A stretch of 55,882 bases of DNA, taken from contig NZ_WSTA01000016.1 of the NCBI RefSeq assembly GCF_009789225.1, positions 1-55,882 of the forward strand. The letters run 5' to 3'. The notes below the pieces were generated by a model. The model saw only the letters and a program-made list of their open reading frames with translations, was not told the DNA's origin and made no database searches. Shown piece by piece: positions 8,215 through 16,628 of this stretch. A program made the translations under genes and the position numbers. Within the stretch, counting starts at the first letter, position 1, and every line of letters starts with the position of its first letter. The stretch comes from Agromyces seonyuensis (GTDB lineage Bacteria > Actinomycetota > Actinomycetes > Actinomycetales > Microbacteriaceae).

Positions 8215-8231
8215 GCGAGGCCCCGGCGCCG

Positions 8232-9143
8232 TCAGACGGGCGTCGCGGTGCGCTCGGCGGCCCGGCGCAGGGCGTCGCGCACGGCGAGCACCGCGGGACG
8301 GGCGGCCGCGGGGCCGCGCGTGGCAGAGAACACCTCGCGCTGCGGGGCGCCGGGCAGATCGTGGAGCAGCACCGACGGCGCCTCGCCCGCCCACACGAGA
8401 TCGGGCAGCAGCCCCACGGCCGCGCCCGACCGGATCAAGCGGATGTGGGCCATGAGGTCGGCGGTCTCGAAGCGCACGTCGGGCTCGAAGCCGGCGCTGC
8501 GGCAGAGCTGCTCGGCCCACTCCCGGCTCGCGGTGCCCTCGGGCTCGAGCACCCAGGCGCGCCCGGCGGCCGTCGCGAGCGTGCGCGGGGAGACCTCCCG
8601 CCCTGCGGGATGCGGCGGCACGGCGAGCCGCATGGTGTCGCTGGCGAGCGGCTGCCGGTCGAGGCCCTCGAGGAGCGGGCGGGTGCGGCCGGGGTACTGC
8701 TCGGCGAGCACGAGGTCGGCGTCGCGCGTGGTGACCTCGAACAGGCCCGCCTCGGGCGGGCGCTCACGCATCTCGACGCGAAGGGACGGATGCTCCCGTG
8801 CGAGGAGCGCGAGGGCCTGCGGCACGATCGCGTGGGCGGCCGACTGGAAGGCCGCGATGCGGACGGTGCCGCCGACGCTGCCGCCGACGCCCGCGAGGGC
8901 GGCCTGGGCATCCTCGAGCTCGTCGAGCACGCGCCGGGCGTGCACGACGAGCAGTTCGGCCGCCGGGGTGAGCTGCACGCGCCGCCCGGCGGGGGCGAGG
9001 AGCTCGACGCCGACCTCCTTCTCGAGCTGGGCGAGCTGCTGCGAGACCGACGACGGACTGTAGGCCAGCGCCTCGGCAACGGCGGCGAGCGTGCCCCGAT
9101 CGCGCAGTTCGACGAGCAGGCGGAGGCGGCGGACATCCCACAT
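8232..9143 (-). CDS. LysR-family transcriptional regulator, divergent from putA
   Basis: A 303-residue LysR-type regulator. The N-terminal winged helix-turn-helix (about 1-60, 'LAYSPSSVSQQLAQLEKEVG') is followed by the effector-binding domain with a periplasmic-binding fold, beginning near 'GTVRIAAFQSAAHAIVP' (about 90 onward). It is divergent from putA with 135 bases between the starts, the usual layout for a LysR activator of the neighbouring catabolic gene, so proline or a derivative is a plausible effector (inference). The ATG at 9143 immediately follows GGAGGC, which is too close for a normal ribosome site; initiation there may be leaderless. Confidence 0.9.
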   Translation of the reverse strand: MWDVRRLRLLVELRDRGTLAAVAEALAYSPSSVSQQLAQLEKEVGVELLAPAGRRVQLTPAAELLVVHARRVLDELEDAQAALAGVGGSVGGTVRIAAFQSAAHAIVPQALALLAREHPSLRVEMRERPPEAGLFEVTTRDADLVLAEQYPGRTRPLLEGLDRQPLASDTMRLAVPPHPAGREVSPRTLATAAGRAWVLEPEGTASREWAEQLCRSAGFEPDVRFETADLMAHIRLIRSGAAVGLLPDLVWAGEAPSVLLHDLPGAPQREVFSATRGPAAARPAVLAVRDALRRAAERTATPV

Positions 9144-9278
9144 GCCTCCATTCAACAGGAAAACCGAACAGTACCCGTCGGAATCATTTGCTGGACCGAA
9201 CGGACGGGCGGCCTGAAGATCGCTGGAGACGGGCGCGCCGACCCGAGACTGCGCCTGCGAGAAAGGGACACTGCAGAG

Positions 9279-12200
9279 ATGACCGACGTCGATTACCGCC
9301 GGGCCGACCAGGCGGCGAGCACCGACCGAGTGGTGGCGCTCGTGCGCCGCTGGCTCGCCGAAGCGGCCGAGCATCCCGTCGACCCTGCGGCCGAGCGCCT
9401 CGCCGGCGTGCTGAAGGACCCGAACGGGCTCGCCTTCACGGTCGGCTTCGTGGACGGCGTCATGCGCCCCGAGGACCTCGGCGTCGCCGGCCGCAATCTC
9501 GCACGCGTCGCCCCCCTCGCCCCGAAGTTCCTCCCCGGCCCGCTCCGCGCCGCCATCCGCCTCGGCGGCGCCCTCGCGCCCGTCTTCCCGTGGATCGTCG
9601 TCCCGATCGCCCGCCGGGTGCTCCGCGCGATGGTCGGCCACCTCGTGCTCGACGCGACCCCGAAGAAGCTCGGCCCCGCGATCACGAAGCTCCGCGAGGG
9701 CGGCAACCGGCTGAACCTCAACCTCCTCGGCGAAGCCGTGCTGGGCGAGCGCGAGGCCGATCACCGCCTCGCCGGCACCCGCACGTTCCTCGCCCGCGAC
9801 GACGTCGACTACGTCTCGATCAAGGTCTCGAGCGTCGTCAGCCAGCTCTCGATGTGGTCCTTCGACGAGGCCGTCGAGAAGGTCGTCGCCAAGCTCACGC
9901 CGCTCTACGAGCTCGCGGCCGGGGCGAAGACGCCGAAGTTCATCAACCTCGACATGGAGGAGTACCGCGACCTCGACCTCACGATCGCGGTCTTCACGAA
10001 GCTCCTCGACCAGCCGCAGCTGCAGGGGCTCGAGGCGGGCATCGTCCTCCAGACCTACCTGCCCGACGCCCTCGGCGCCATGCAGCACCTCCAGGAGTGG
10101 TCCGCGGCCCGCGTCGCCGGCGGCGGCGCGCCGATCAAGGTGCGCGTCGTCAAGGGCGCGAACCTCGCCATGGAGCACGTCGACGCGGCCATCCACGACT
10201 GGCCCCTCGCGACGTACGACCGCAAGCAGGATGCCGACACCAACTACAAGCGCGTGCTCGACTGGGCGATGACCCCCGAGCGCCTCGCGAACCTCCGCCT
10301 CGGCATCGCGGGCCACAACCTCTTCGACATCGCTCACGCCTGGCTCACCGCCGAGGCGCGCGGCGTCACCTCGGGCGTCGAGTTCGAGATGCTCCTCGGC
10401 ATGGCGACCGGCCAGGCCGAGGCCGTGCGCGGCGACGTCGGGCAGCTCCTGCTCTACACGCCCGTCGTGAACCCCGCCGAGTTCGACGTCGCGATCGCCT
10501 ACCTGATCCGCCGCCTGGAGGAGAACGCCTCGAGCGACAACTTCATGTCGGCCGTCTTCGAGCTCGACAAGTCCGCCGCGCTCTTCGACCGCGAGCGCGA
10601 CCGCTACATCGCCTCGCTCGAAGCCCTCGAGCGCGACCGGTCGACGCCCGCCCCGAACCGCGTGCAGAACCGTCGCACCGAGTGGGACGACGCCGCGATC
10701 GAGCGCGCCATCCGCGTGCCCGCGGCGGAGGCTCCCGGCCTCCACGACGACGACCAGTCGCTCACGAATGTCGTGCTCGGCCTCACCCGCGGCTCGGACG
10801 CGCTCGGGCTGACCGCCGCGGCCCCGACCGCCGTCGGCTTCGGCGAGACCCCCGGCTTCGAGAGCGAGCCCGACACCGACCCGGCCATCGCCGCGAACCG
10901 CGAGTGGGGCCGCCGCATCCTCGCCCGCATCCCGGACTCGGACCTCGGCGTGCAGACGACCGCCGACGCCGCGGTCGCCGACGCCGACGCCCTCGACGCA
11001 GTGCTCGAGGCCGCAGCCGCGGCCGGCACGCGCTGGGGCGCCCTGCCCGGCGCCGAGCGCGCCGCTGTGCTGCACCGCGCGGGCCTCGCCCTCGCGGCGA
11101 ACCGCGACCGCCTCATCGAGGTCGCCGCGTCGGAGACCGGCAAGACCATCGCCGAGGCGGACGTCGAGGTCAGCGAGGCCATCGACTTCGCCAACTACTA
11201 CGCCGAGCGCGCCCGCGAGCTCGACCACGTGCGCGGCGCGGCCTTCGTTCCCGCGAAGGTCACCGCGGTCATCCCGCCGTGGAACTTCCCGCTCGCGATC
11301 CCGGCCGGCGGCGTCCTCGCGGCCCTCGCGGCCGGTTCCGCCGTCGTCTTCAAGCCCGCGCGACAGGCGCAGCGCTGCGGCGCAGTCGTCGCCGAGGCCC
11401 TCTGGGAGGCCGGTGTGCCGCGCGAGCTGCTCGCCCTCGTGGACGTCTCCGGCAGCGGCCTCGGCAAGGACCTCGTCTCCGACGACCGCGTCGACCGCGT
11501 CATCCTCACCGGCGCGTACGAGACGGCCGAGCTCTTCCGCTCGTTCCGCCCCGACCTGCCCCTGCTCGCGGAGACGAGCGGCAAGAACGCGATCATCGTG
11601 ACGCCGTCGGCGGACCTCGACCTCGCCGCGTCCGACGTCGTCAAGAGCGCCTTCGGCCACGCCGGCCAGAAGTGCTCGGCGGCCTCGCTCGTCATCCTCG
11701 TCGGCTCGGTCGCGAAGTCGGAGCGCTTCGCGCGCCAGCTCGTCGATGCCGCACGCTCGATGCGCGTCGGTTGGCCCGAGGACGCCACCACCCAGATCGG
11801 CCCGATCATCGAGCCCGCGAAGGGCAAGCTCGAGTGGGCGCTCACGACCCTCGACTCCGGCGAGAAGTGGCTCGTCGCGCCCGAGCAGCTCGACGCCGAG
11901 GGCCGGCTGTGGTCGCCGGGCATCCGCTCGGGCGTCAAGGCGGGCTCCCGATTCCACCTGACCGAGTTCTTCGGCCCGGTGCTCGGCATCATGCACGCCA
12001 AGGACCTCGACGAGGCCATCGCGATGCAGAACGCCGTCGACTACGGCCTCACCGCCGGCATCCACACCCTCGACCCGGCCGAGCTCGAGCTCTGGCTCGA
12101 GACGGTCGAGGCGGGCAACCTCTACGTCAACCGAGGCATCACGGGCGCCATCGTGCAGCGCCAGCCGTTCGGCGGCTGGAAGAAGTCGGCGGTCGGCGCA

Positions 12201-12884
12201 GGCGCCAAGGCCGGCGGCCCGAACTACCTGTTCGGCCTCGGCACCTGGGTCCCCGCCCCGATGGGCGCGGGCGGCAGCCTGCACCTGCGCGGCCTCGAGC
12301 GACGCGTGACCGGCCTCATCGAGGCGTCGCAGTCCTCGCTCGACTACGACGCGTTCGAGACGCTGCGCCAGTCGGTGCTCTCCGACGAGCTCGCGTGGCT
12401 CGAGGGCTACGGCACCGCGGTCGACGTCTCCGGCCTCGGCGTGGAGCGCAACGTGTTCCGCTACCGGCCGGCCGCGGCGACCATCCGCATCTCGGAGGGC
12501 GCGAAGCTCGGCGAGGGCCTCCGCGTCATCGCGGCGGCGCTGCTCGCGAAGTCGCCGCTCACCGTGTCGAGCGCGATCGACCTGCCGAAGGGCGTGCGCC
12601 AGATCCTCGAGGTGCGCTCCGTGCCGGTCGTCGTCGAGACCGACACCGCCTGGCTCGCCCGCCTGGCCGAGACCGGGCCGGATGCCTCGCGCATCCGCCT
12701 CGTCGGCGGCGACGCCTCGGCGGCGACCCGCGCAATGGGCGGCCGCCCCGACATCGCGATCTGGTCGAACCCGGTCACCCCGTCCGGCCGCGTCGAGCTC
12801 CTGCCCTTCCTCCACGAGCAGGCGATCGCGATCACCAACCACCGATTCGGCAACCCGACGACCCTCTCCGAGGGCCTCGTCTAA
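9279..12884 (+). CDS. putA: Bifunctional proline dehydrogenase / glutamate-semialdehyde dehydrogenase
   Basis: A 1201-residue enzyme that oxidises proline to pyrroline-5-carboxylate with FAD and then to glutamate with NAD. The PRODH barrel spans about 130-470, with the substrate-binding YLIRRLEEN motif (Arg411/Arg412). The aldehyde dehydrogenase domain spans about 570-1000: VIPPWNFPLAIP, ETSGKNA and the catalytic Cys799 in GHAGQKCS. The last 200 residues form the accessory C-terminal domain of long PutA proteins. There is no ribbon-helix-helix DNA-binding N-terminus, so it is not the trifunctional autorepressor; regulation probably comes from the divergent LysR protein. GAAAGGGA lies about 10 bases before the ATG. 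A strong terminator follows. Confidence 0.95.
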   Translation: MTDVDYRRADQAASTDRVVALVRRWLAEAAEHPVDPAAERLAGVLKDPNGLAFTVGFVDGVMRPEDLGVAGRNLARVAPLAPKFLPGPLRAAIRLGGALAPVFPWIVVPIARRVLRAMVGHLVLDATPKKLGPAITKLREGGNRLNLNLLGEAVLGEREADHRLAGTRTFLARDDVDYVSIKVSSVVSQLSMWSFDEAVEKVVAKLTPLYELAAGAKTPKFINLDMEEYRDLDLTIAVFTKLLDQPQLQGLEAGIVLQTYLPDALGAMQHLQEWSAARVAGGGAPIKVRVVKGANLAMEHVDAAIHDWPLATYDRKQDADTNYKRVLDWAMTPERLANLRLGIAGHNLFDIAHAWLTAEARGVTSGVEFEMLLGMATGQAEAVRGDVGQLLLYTPVVNPAEFDVAIAYLIRRLEENASSDNFMSAVFELDKSAALFDRERDRYIASLEALERDRSTPAPNRVQNRRTEWDDAAIERAIRVPAAEAPGLHDDDQSLTNVVLGLTRGSDALGLTAAAPTAVGFGETPGFESEPDTDPAIAANREWGRRILARIPDSDLGVQTTADAAVADADALDAVLEAAAAAGTRWGALPGAERAAVLHRAGLALAANRDRLIEVAASETGKTIAEADVEVSEAIDFANYYAERARELDHVRGAAFVPAKVTAVIPPWNFPLAIPAGGVLAALAAGSAVVFKPARQAQRCGAVVAEALWEAGVPRELLALVDVSGSGLGKDLVSDDRVDRVILTGAYETAELFRSFRPDLPLLAETSGKNAIIVTPSADLDLAASDVVKSAFGHAGQKCSAASLVILVGSVAKSERFARQLVDAARSMRVGWPEDATTQIGPIIEPAKGKLEWALTTLDSGEKWLVAPEQLDAEGRLWSPGIRSGVKAGSRFHLTEFFGPVLGIMHAKDLDEAIAMQNAVDYGLTAGIHTLDPAELELWLETVEAGNLYVNRGITGAIVQRQPFGGWKKSAVGAGAKAGGPNYLFGLGTWVPAPMGAGGSLHLRGLERRVTGLIEASQSSLDYDAFETLRQSVLSDELAWLEGYGTAVDVSGLGVERNVFRYRPAAATIRISEGAKLGEGLRVIAAALLAKSPLTVSSAIDLPKGVRQILEVRSVPVVVETDTAWLARLAETGPDASRIRLVGGDASAATRAMGGRPDIAIWSNPVTPSGRVELLPFLHEQAIAITNHRFGNPTTLSEGLV

Positions 12885-12902
12885 CCTCCGAACGGTCCCC
12901 CT

Positions 12903-12938
12903 GCGGAGCCGAGGTCGCTACCCCGACCTCGGCTCCGC
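12903..12938 (+). terminator. Strong hairpin terminator after putA
   Basis: A perfect 15-bp inverted repeat (12903-12917 with 12924-12938) around a 6-base loop CTACCC, starting 19 bases after the putA stop. It has no poly-T tract. It separates putA from the cyclase/TPP-enzyme pair. Confidence 0.8.
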
Positions 12939-13092
12939 TGCTTCGTCCGGCGGCAGAGGTCGTCCTCGCCCGGGACGGGTCCGCGACCCGGCGGTTCGTC
13001 CGCGCGTGGTCGTCTCGGGACGCCGCTCTTGCGCCGGGCGGCGCCGGGCATCCACGCTGGACGGGCCCGACTCCCACTGCCGAAGGATGACG

Positions 13093-13872
13093 ATGTCCAC
13101 GCTCTCCGACTTCACCGCCGCGCTCGCCGCGGGCACGATCCGCGTGATCGACCTGACCAACACGCTCTCCGCGTCGACGCCGGCCCTGCGCCTGCCCGAG
13201 CCGTTCGCGAACCTCATCGACTTCAGCCTCGAGCAGGTGAGCGAGTACGACGAGCCCGGCCCGTTCTGGAAGCACTCGAACATCCACACCGGCGAGCACA
13301 TCGGCACGCACCTCGACGCCCCCGTGCACTGGATCTCCGGCCGCGCGGGCCACGACGTCTCCGAGATCCCGCCCGCGCGGCTCGTCGGCCCCGCCGTCGT
13401 CATCGACAAGTCCGCCGAGGTCGCCGCGAACTCGGACTTCCTGCTCGAGATCGAGGACCTCCTCGCGTGGGAGGCCGAGCACGGAGTGCTGCCCGAGAAC
13501 GGGTGGCTGCTCTTCCGCACCGGTTGGGACGTCTACTCGGACGACGAGGACGAGTTCCTCAACGCCGACGAGACCGGGTCGCACACACCCGGCATCAGCG
13601 CCGCAGCCGCCGAGTGGCTCGCGACCGAGCGCTCGATCTCCGGCTTCGGCGTCGAGACCGTCGGCATCGACGCGGGCCGGGGCGCCGAGCTCGACCCGCC
13701 GTTCCCCGCCCACTACCACCTGCTCGGGCACGACAAGTACGGCATCACCTCGCTGCAGAATCTCGCGGAGCTGCCCGCCACGGGCGCCGTGCTCGTCGTC
13801 GCGCCGCTGCCGATCGTCGGCGGCTCCGGCAGCCCGGCTCGCGTGTTCGCCCTGGTCTCGGACCCCGCGTGA
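13093..13872 (+). CDS. Cyclase-family (kynurenine formamidase-like) metal-dependent hydrolase
   Basis: A 259-residue protein of the cyclase/KynB-like family with the metal-binding signature H.GTH.D.P.H (H69, H73, D75, H79 as HIGTHLDAPVHW). Members hydrolyse amide or lactone bonds, such as N-formylkynurenine, or dehydrate polyketide-like substrates; no kynurenine genes are nearby, so the substrate is open. Two ATGs lie six bases apart (13087 and 13093). The second is preferred because GAAGG ends 6 bases before it, whereas it abuts the first. The stop overlaps the GTG of the next gene, so the two are translationally coupled and probably act in one pathway. Confidence 0.85.
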   Translation: MSTLSDFTAALAAGTIRVIDLTNTLSASTPALRLPEPFANLIDFSLEQVSEYDEPGPFWKHSNIHTGEHIGTHLDAPVHWISGRAGHDVSEIPPARLVGPAVVIDKSAEVAANSDFLLEIEDLLAWEAEHGVLPENGWLLFRTGWDVYSDDEDEFLNADETGSHTPGISAAAAEWLATERSISGFGVETVGIDAGRGAELDPPFPAHYHLLGHDKYGITSLQNLAELPATGAVLVVAPLPIVGGSGSPARVFALVSDPA

Positions 13873-15584
13873 GCGAGGCATCCGCCGTCGTCGACGTCGA
13901 GGCGCGGATGACCGTCGCCGAAGCCGCCGGACGCGCCCTCGCCGCGCTCGGCGTCGGGGCGTGCTTCGGCGTCGTCGGCTCGGGCAACTTCGCGGTGACG
14001 AACGCGCTGCGCGCGGCCGGCGTGCCCTTCGTGGCCGCCCGGCACGAGGGCGGCGCGGCGACGATGGCGGATGCCCATGCCCGCATGTCGGGGAAGGTCG
14101 CGCTGCTCTCGGTGCACCAGGGCTGCGGGCTCACGAACGCGACGACCGGCATCGGCGAGGCGGCCAAGAGCCGCACGCCGCTCATCGTGCTCGCCGCGGA
14201 GGCGGGCGCGGGCGCGGTCACGTCGAACTTCGCGATGGATCAGGACGCGCTGGCGCGCAGCGTCGGTGCGGTGTCCGAGCGGGTGCACTCGGCTGCGACG
14301 GCGCTCGCCGACGTGGTGCGCGCGTACCGCACGGCCCGCGACGGCCGCCGCACCGTCGTGCTGAACCTGCCGCTCGACGTCCAGGGGCAGACCCTCCCGG
14401 CCGATGCGCTGACGAGGATGCCCGTGCCGCCGGTCATCCCGCCGGTGCGACCCGCCGCATCCGCCGTCGAGGCGCTCGCCGACCTCCTCGAGGCGGCCGA
14501 GCGCCCCGTGTTCGTCGCGGGCCGCGGTGCGCGCGGCGCCGGTCCGGAGCTGCGCGCCCTCGCCGCCCGGTCGGGTTCGCTGCTGGCGACCTCGGCCGTC
14601 GCGAACGGCCTGTTCGCGGGGGAGGAGTTCGCCCTCGGCATCTCGGGCGGCTTCTCGTCGCCGCTCGCGGCGGAGCTCATCGCGGACGCCGATCTCGTCG
14701 TCGGCTTCGGCTGCGCGCTCAACATGTGGACCATGCGCCACGGCGCCCTCATCGGACCGGCGGCCCGCATCGTCCAGGTCGACGACACGGGCTCGGCGCT
14801 CGGCGCCCACCGGTCCATCGACCTCGGCGTGCTCGGCGACGTCGGCGCGACCGCGGCCGACCTGCTCGCCGAGCTCGAGCGGCGTTCGGGGGAGTCCCCT
14901 CGCCCCGGCTACCGGTCGCCGGAACTCGCCGAGCGCCTGCACGCCTCGATCCGCTGGAACGACACCCCGACGCCCGACCTCTCGGGCCCGGATGCCGCGG
15001 GGGAGACCCGCATCGACCCGCGCGTGCTGAGCGCCCGCCTCGACGAGCTGCTGCCCGCCGAGCGCATCGTCTCCATCGACTCGGGCAACTTCATGGGGTA
15101 CCCGAGCGCCTACCTGCGCGTGCCCGACGAGCACGGCTTCTGCTTCACCCAGGCGTTCCAGTCGATCGGCCTCGGGCTCGGCACGGCCATCGGCGCCGCG
15201 CTCGCCCGGCCCGACCGCCTCCCGGTGCTCGGCACCGGCGACGGCGGGTTCCTCATGGCGATCTCCGAGCTCGAGACGGCCGTGCGGCTGCGCGTCCCGC
15301 TCGTCGTGGTCGTCTACGACGACGCCGCCTACGGTGCCGAGGTGCACCACTTCGGCCCGGCCGACCCCACGGCCGATCTCGGCGCGGTCGTCTTCCCCGA
15401 CGTCGACCTCGCCGCGATCGCCCGCGGCTACGGCGCGACGGGACTGACGGTGCGCTCGGTCGCCGACCTGGACGCCGTGGCCGACTGGCTCGCGAGCGGG
15501 CCGGCCGCGCCGCTCGTCATCGACGCGAAGATCGCGGCCGACGGCGGCTCGTGGTGGTTGCAGGAGGCGTTCCGCGGCCACTGA
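13869..15584 (+). CDS. Thiamine-pyrophosphate-dependent enzyme (acetolactate synthase-like)
   Basis: A 571-residue enzyme with the three-domain layout of the acetolactate synthase / benzoylformate decarboxylase family: a pyrimidine-binding domain with the activating Glu60 in RHEGGAA, a central domain, and a pyrophosphate-binding domain starting at GDGGF (about 457). The Asn that normally closes the GDG...N metal motif is replaced: the sequence reads VVYDDAAYG (Asp484-Asp485). Its GTG start overlaps the stop of the cyclase gene by 4 bases, implying a shared substrate or product. The reaction cannot be named; decarboxylation or carboligation of a 2-oxo acid is likely. A terminator follows. Confidence 0.85.
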   Translation: MSEASAVVDVEARMTVAEAAGRALAALGVGACFGVVGSGNFAVTNALRAAGVPFVAARHEGGAATMADAHARMSGKVALLSVHQGCGLTNATTGIGEAAKSRTPLIVLAAEAGAGAVTSNFAMDQDALARSVGAVSERVHSAATALADVVRAYRTARDGRRTVVLNLPLDVQGQTLPADALTRMPVPPVIPPVRPAASAVEALADLLEAAERPVFVAGRGARGAGPELRALAARSGSLLATSAVANGLFAGEEFALGISGGFSSPLAAELIADADLVVGFGCALNMWTMRHGALIGPAARIVQVDDTGSALGAHRSIDLGVLGDVGATAADLLAELERRSGESPRPGYRSPELAERLHASIRWNDTPTPDLSGPDAAGETRIDPRVLSARLDELLPAERIVSIDSGNFMGYPSAYLRVPDEHGFCFTQAFQSIGLGLGTAIGAALARPDRLPVLGTGDGGFLMAISELETAVRLRVPLVVVVYDDAAYGAEVHHFGPADPTADLGAVVFPDVDLAAIARGYGATGLTVRSVADLDAVADWLASGPAAPLVIDAKIAADGGSWWLQEAFRGH

Positions 15585-15603
15585 GCCCCGGGCGGAGGTC
15601 GTC

Positions 15604-15630
15604 GACGGGGTGGCGGATCGCCACCCCGTC
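15604..15630 (+). terminator. Hairpin terminator after the TPP-enzyme gene
   Basis: A perfect 12-bp stem (15604-15615 with 15619-15630) with a 3-base GAT loop, 20 bases after the stop. It lies between convergent genes and could serve both strands. Confidence 0.7.
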
Positions 15631-15680
15631 TCCCGGACCCCACGGCCGCCGAAGTCGGATCGCGGTGCCTCGGGACGAGG

Positions 15681-15947
15681 TCACGGCTTGGTGTAGGAGA
15701 CCCAGCCCTCCCAGACCTTCCGCGTCGAGAGGTAGATGCACGAGCTCGTCTTGATGTTCTTGTACCCGGAGTACGACGCCTTCCGGACGATCCCCTCCAT
15801 GGCGCCGAGGCAACTGCTCTTCGTCGACTGCTGGATCCATTCGGTCACCGACGTCGCCGCGACCGCCGGTGCGGCCGCGACCAGGGATCCGCCGACGAGG
15901 GCGAGGCCGAGGGCGCTGCCGACGAGCGACTTCTTGAGACGGTTCAT
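15681..15947 (-). CDS. Small secreted protein of unknown function
   Basis: An 88-residue protein with a clean Sec signal peptide (MNRLKK, hydrophobic core to about residue 26, AVAA cleavage near 30/31), leaving a mature peptide of about 57 residues. The mature part has exactly two Cys (46 and 70), which could form one disulfide, and is rich in Lys, Ser, Thr, Trp and Tyr. A GGAGG sits 6 bases before the ATG, so it is a real gene. Its GC content is visibly lower than that of its neighbours. I do not recognise the family; a secreted peptide toxin, inhibitor or wall-associated peptide are all possible. Confidence 0.75.
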   Translation of the reverse strand: MNRLKKSLVGSALGLALVGGSLVAAAPAVAATSVTEWIQQSTKSSCLGAMEGIVRKASYSGYKNIKTSSCIYLSTRKVWEGWVSYTKP

Positions 15948-16086
15948 TCAATCCTCCGATTCACTGCGATGGACGATGCGTGAGGCGGATGAGGCGCGCG
16001 TCGCGCCCGACCCCGGTCCTCGCGCACAATCTCCCACGTTCGCGTCGTCGTTCGCGGGAGCGCCACGGCGCGCGGATCCCGGATCG

Positions 16087-16602
16087 TCAGGCCCCGCGGT
16101 TCGTGCGGCGCACCGTCTTCGGCGCGCGGCCCCCGAGGAACGAGCGCCCCGGGTCGACGAGGAAGCCCTGCCGGAGGGCCTCCCGGCCGATGAGCATCCG
16201 GAAGCCCATCTGGTCGCGGTTGGACAGCGAGACCTCGGCGGTCAGGTGCCGGCCGAGCAGCACGACGTCCATGAGCACGACGATGCGCTCCTCGCTGTGG
16301 CCCGACGACGAGCGCACGAGGCGCCGGTCGTGCACGGGGCACTCGACCGAGACGGCATCCTCCTCGGAGCCCTGCCACGGCAGGATGCGGAAGCGCACGT
16401 GCGGGTCGCCGTCCCGGTCGATCTCTTCCAGGTCGAACGCGTGGATCGCAGAGGAGCGCGCCCCCGTGTCGAGCTTCGCCTTCAGCCAGGGCACGTCGAG
16501 GTCGGGCAGGCTCACCCATTCGCGCCAGCCCGCGACCACGGGCGTCGGGACGACGGACTCCGAGGCATCCTGGCCGGTGCTTGAATAGGGGGGCTCGCTC
16601 AC
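16087..16602 (-). CDS. RimB-like protease (annotated family: ATP-dependent zinc protease)
   Basis: A 171-residue protein of the RimK-associated protease family (Pfam 'Zn_protease'). It carries the retropepsin-like active-site segment LDTGARSSAIHAF (about 44-56) and the family ending 'GREALRQGFLVDPGRSFL'. Despite the family name, DTGA suggests an aspartic-protease-like fold. In Pseudomonas the RimB partner of RimK helps control glutamate tailing of ribosomal protein S6. Here the gene is divergent from rimK with only 26 bases between the starts, so they share a promoter region. Start is GTG; GGAGGT directly abuts it, while a GATGAT hexamer lies 6 bases upstream, which suits a leaderless transcript better than Shine-Dalgarno initiation. 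Confidence 0.8.
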   Translation of the reverse strand: MSEPPYSSTGQDASESVVPTPVVAGWREWVSLPDLDVPWLKAKLDTGARSSAIHAFDLEEIDRDGDPHVRFRILPWQGSEEDAVSVECPVHDRRLVRSSSGHSEERIVVLMDVVLLGRHLTAEVSLSNRDQMGFRMLIGREALRQGFLVDPGRSFLGGRAPKTVRRTNRGA

Positions 16603-16628
16603 ACCTCCATCATCCCAGGGGCTGAACC

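Noticed and set aside
8232-12842. Very long open frames antisense to putA, the TPP enzyme, the phosphoesterase and other genes
   Set aside because: They are shadows produced by G/C-rich third positions; their translations are Arg/Gly/Asp/Val-rich without family motifs, while the opposite strand encodes complete recognised enzymes.
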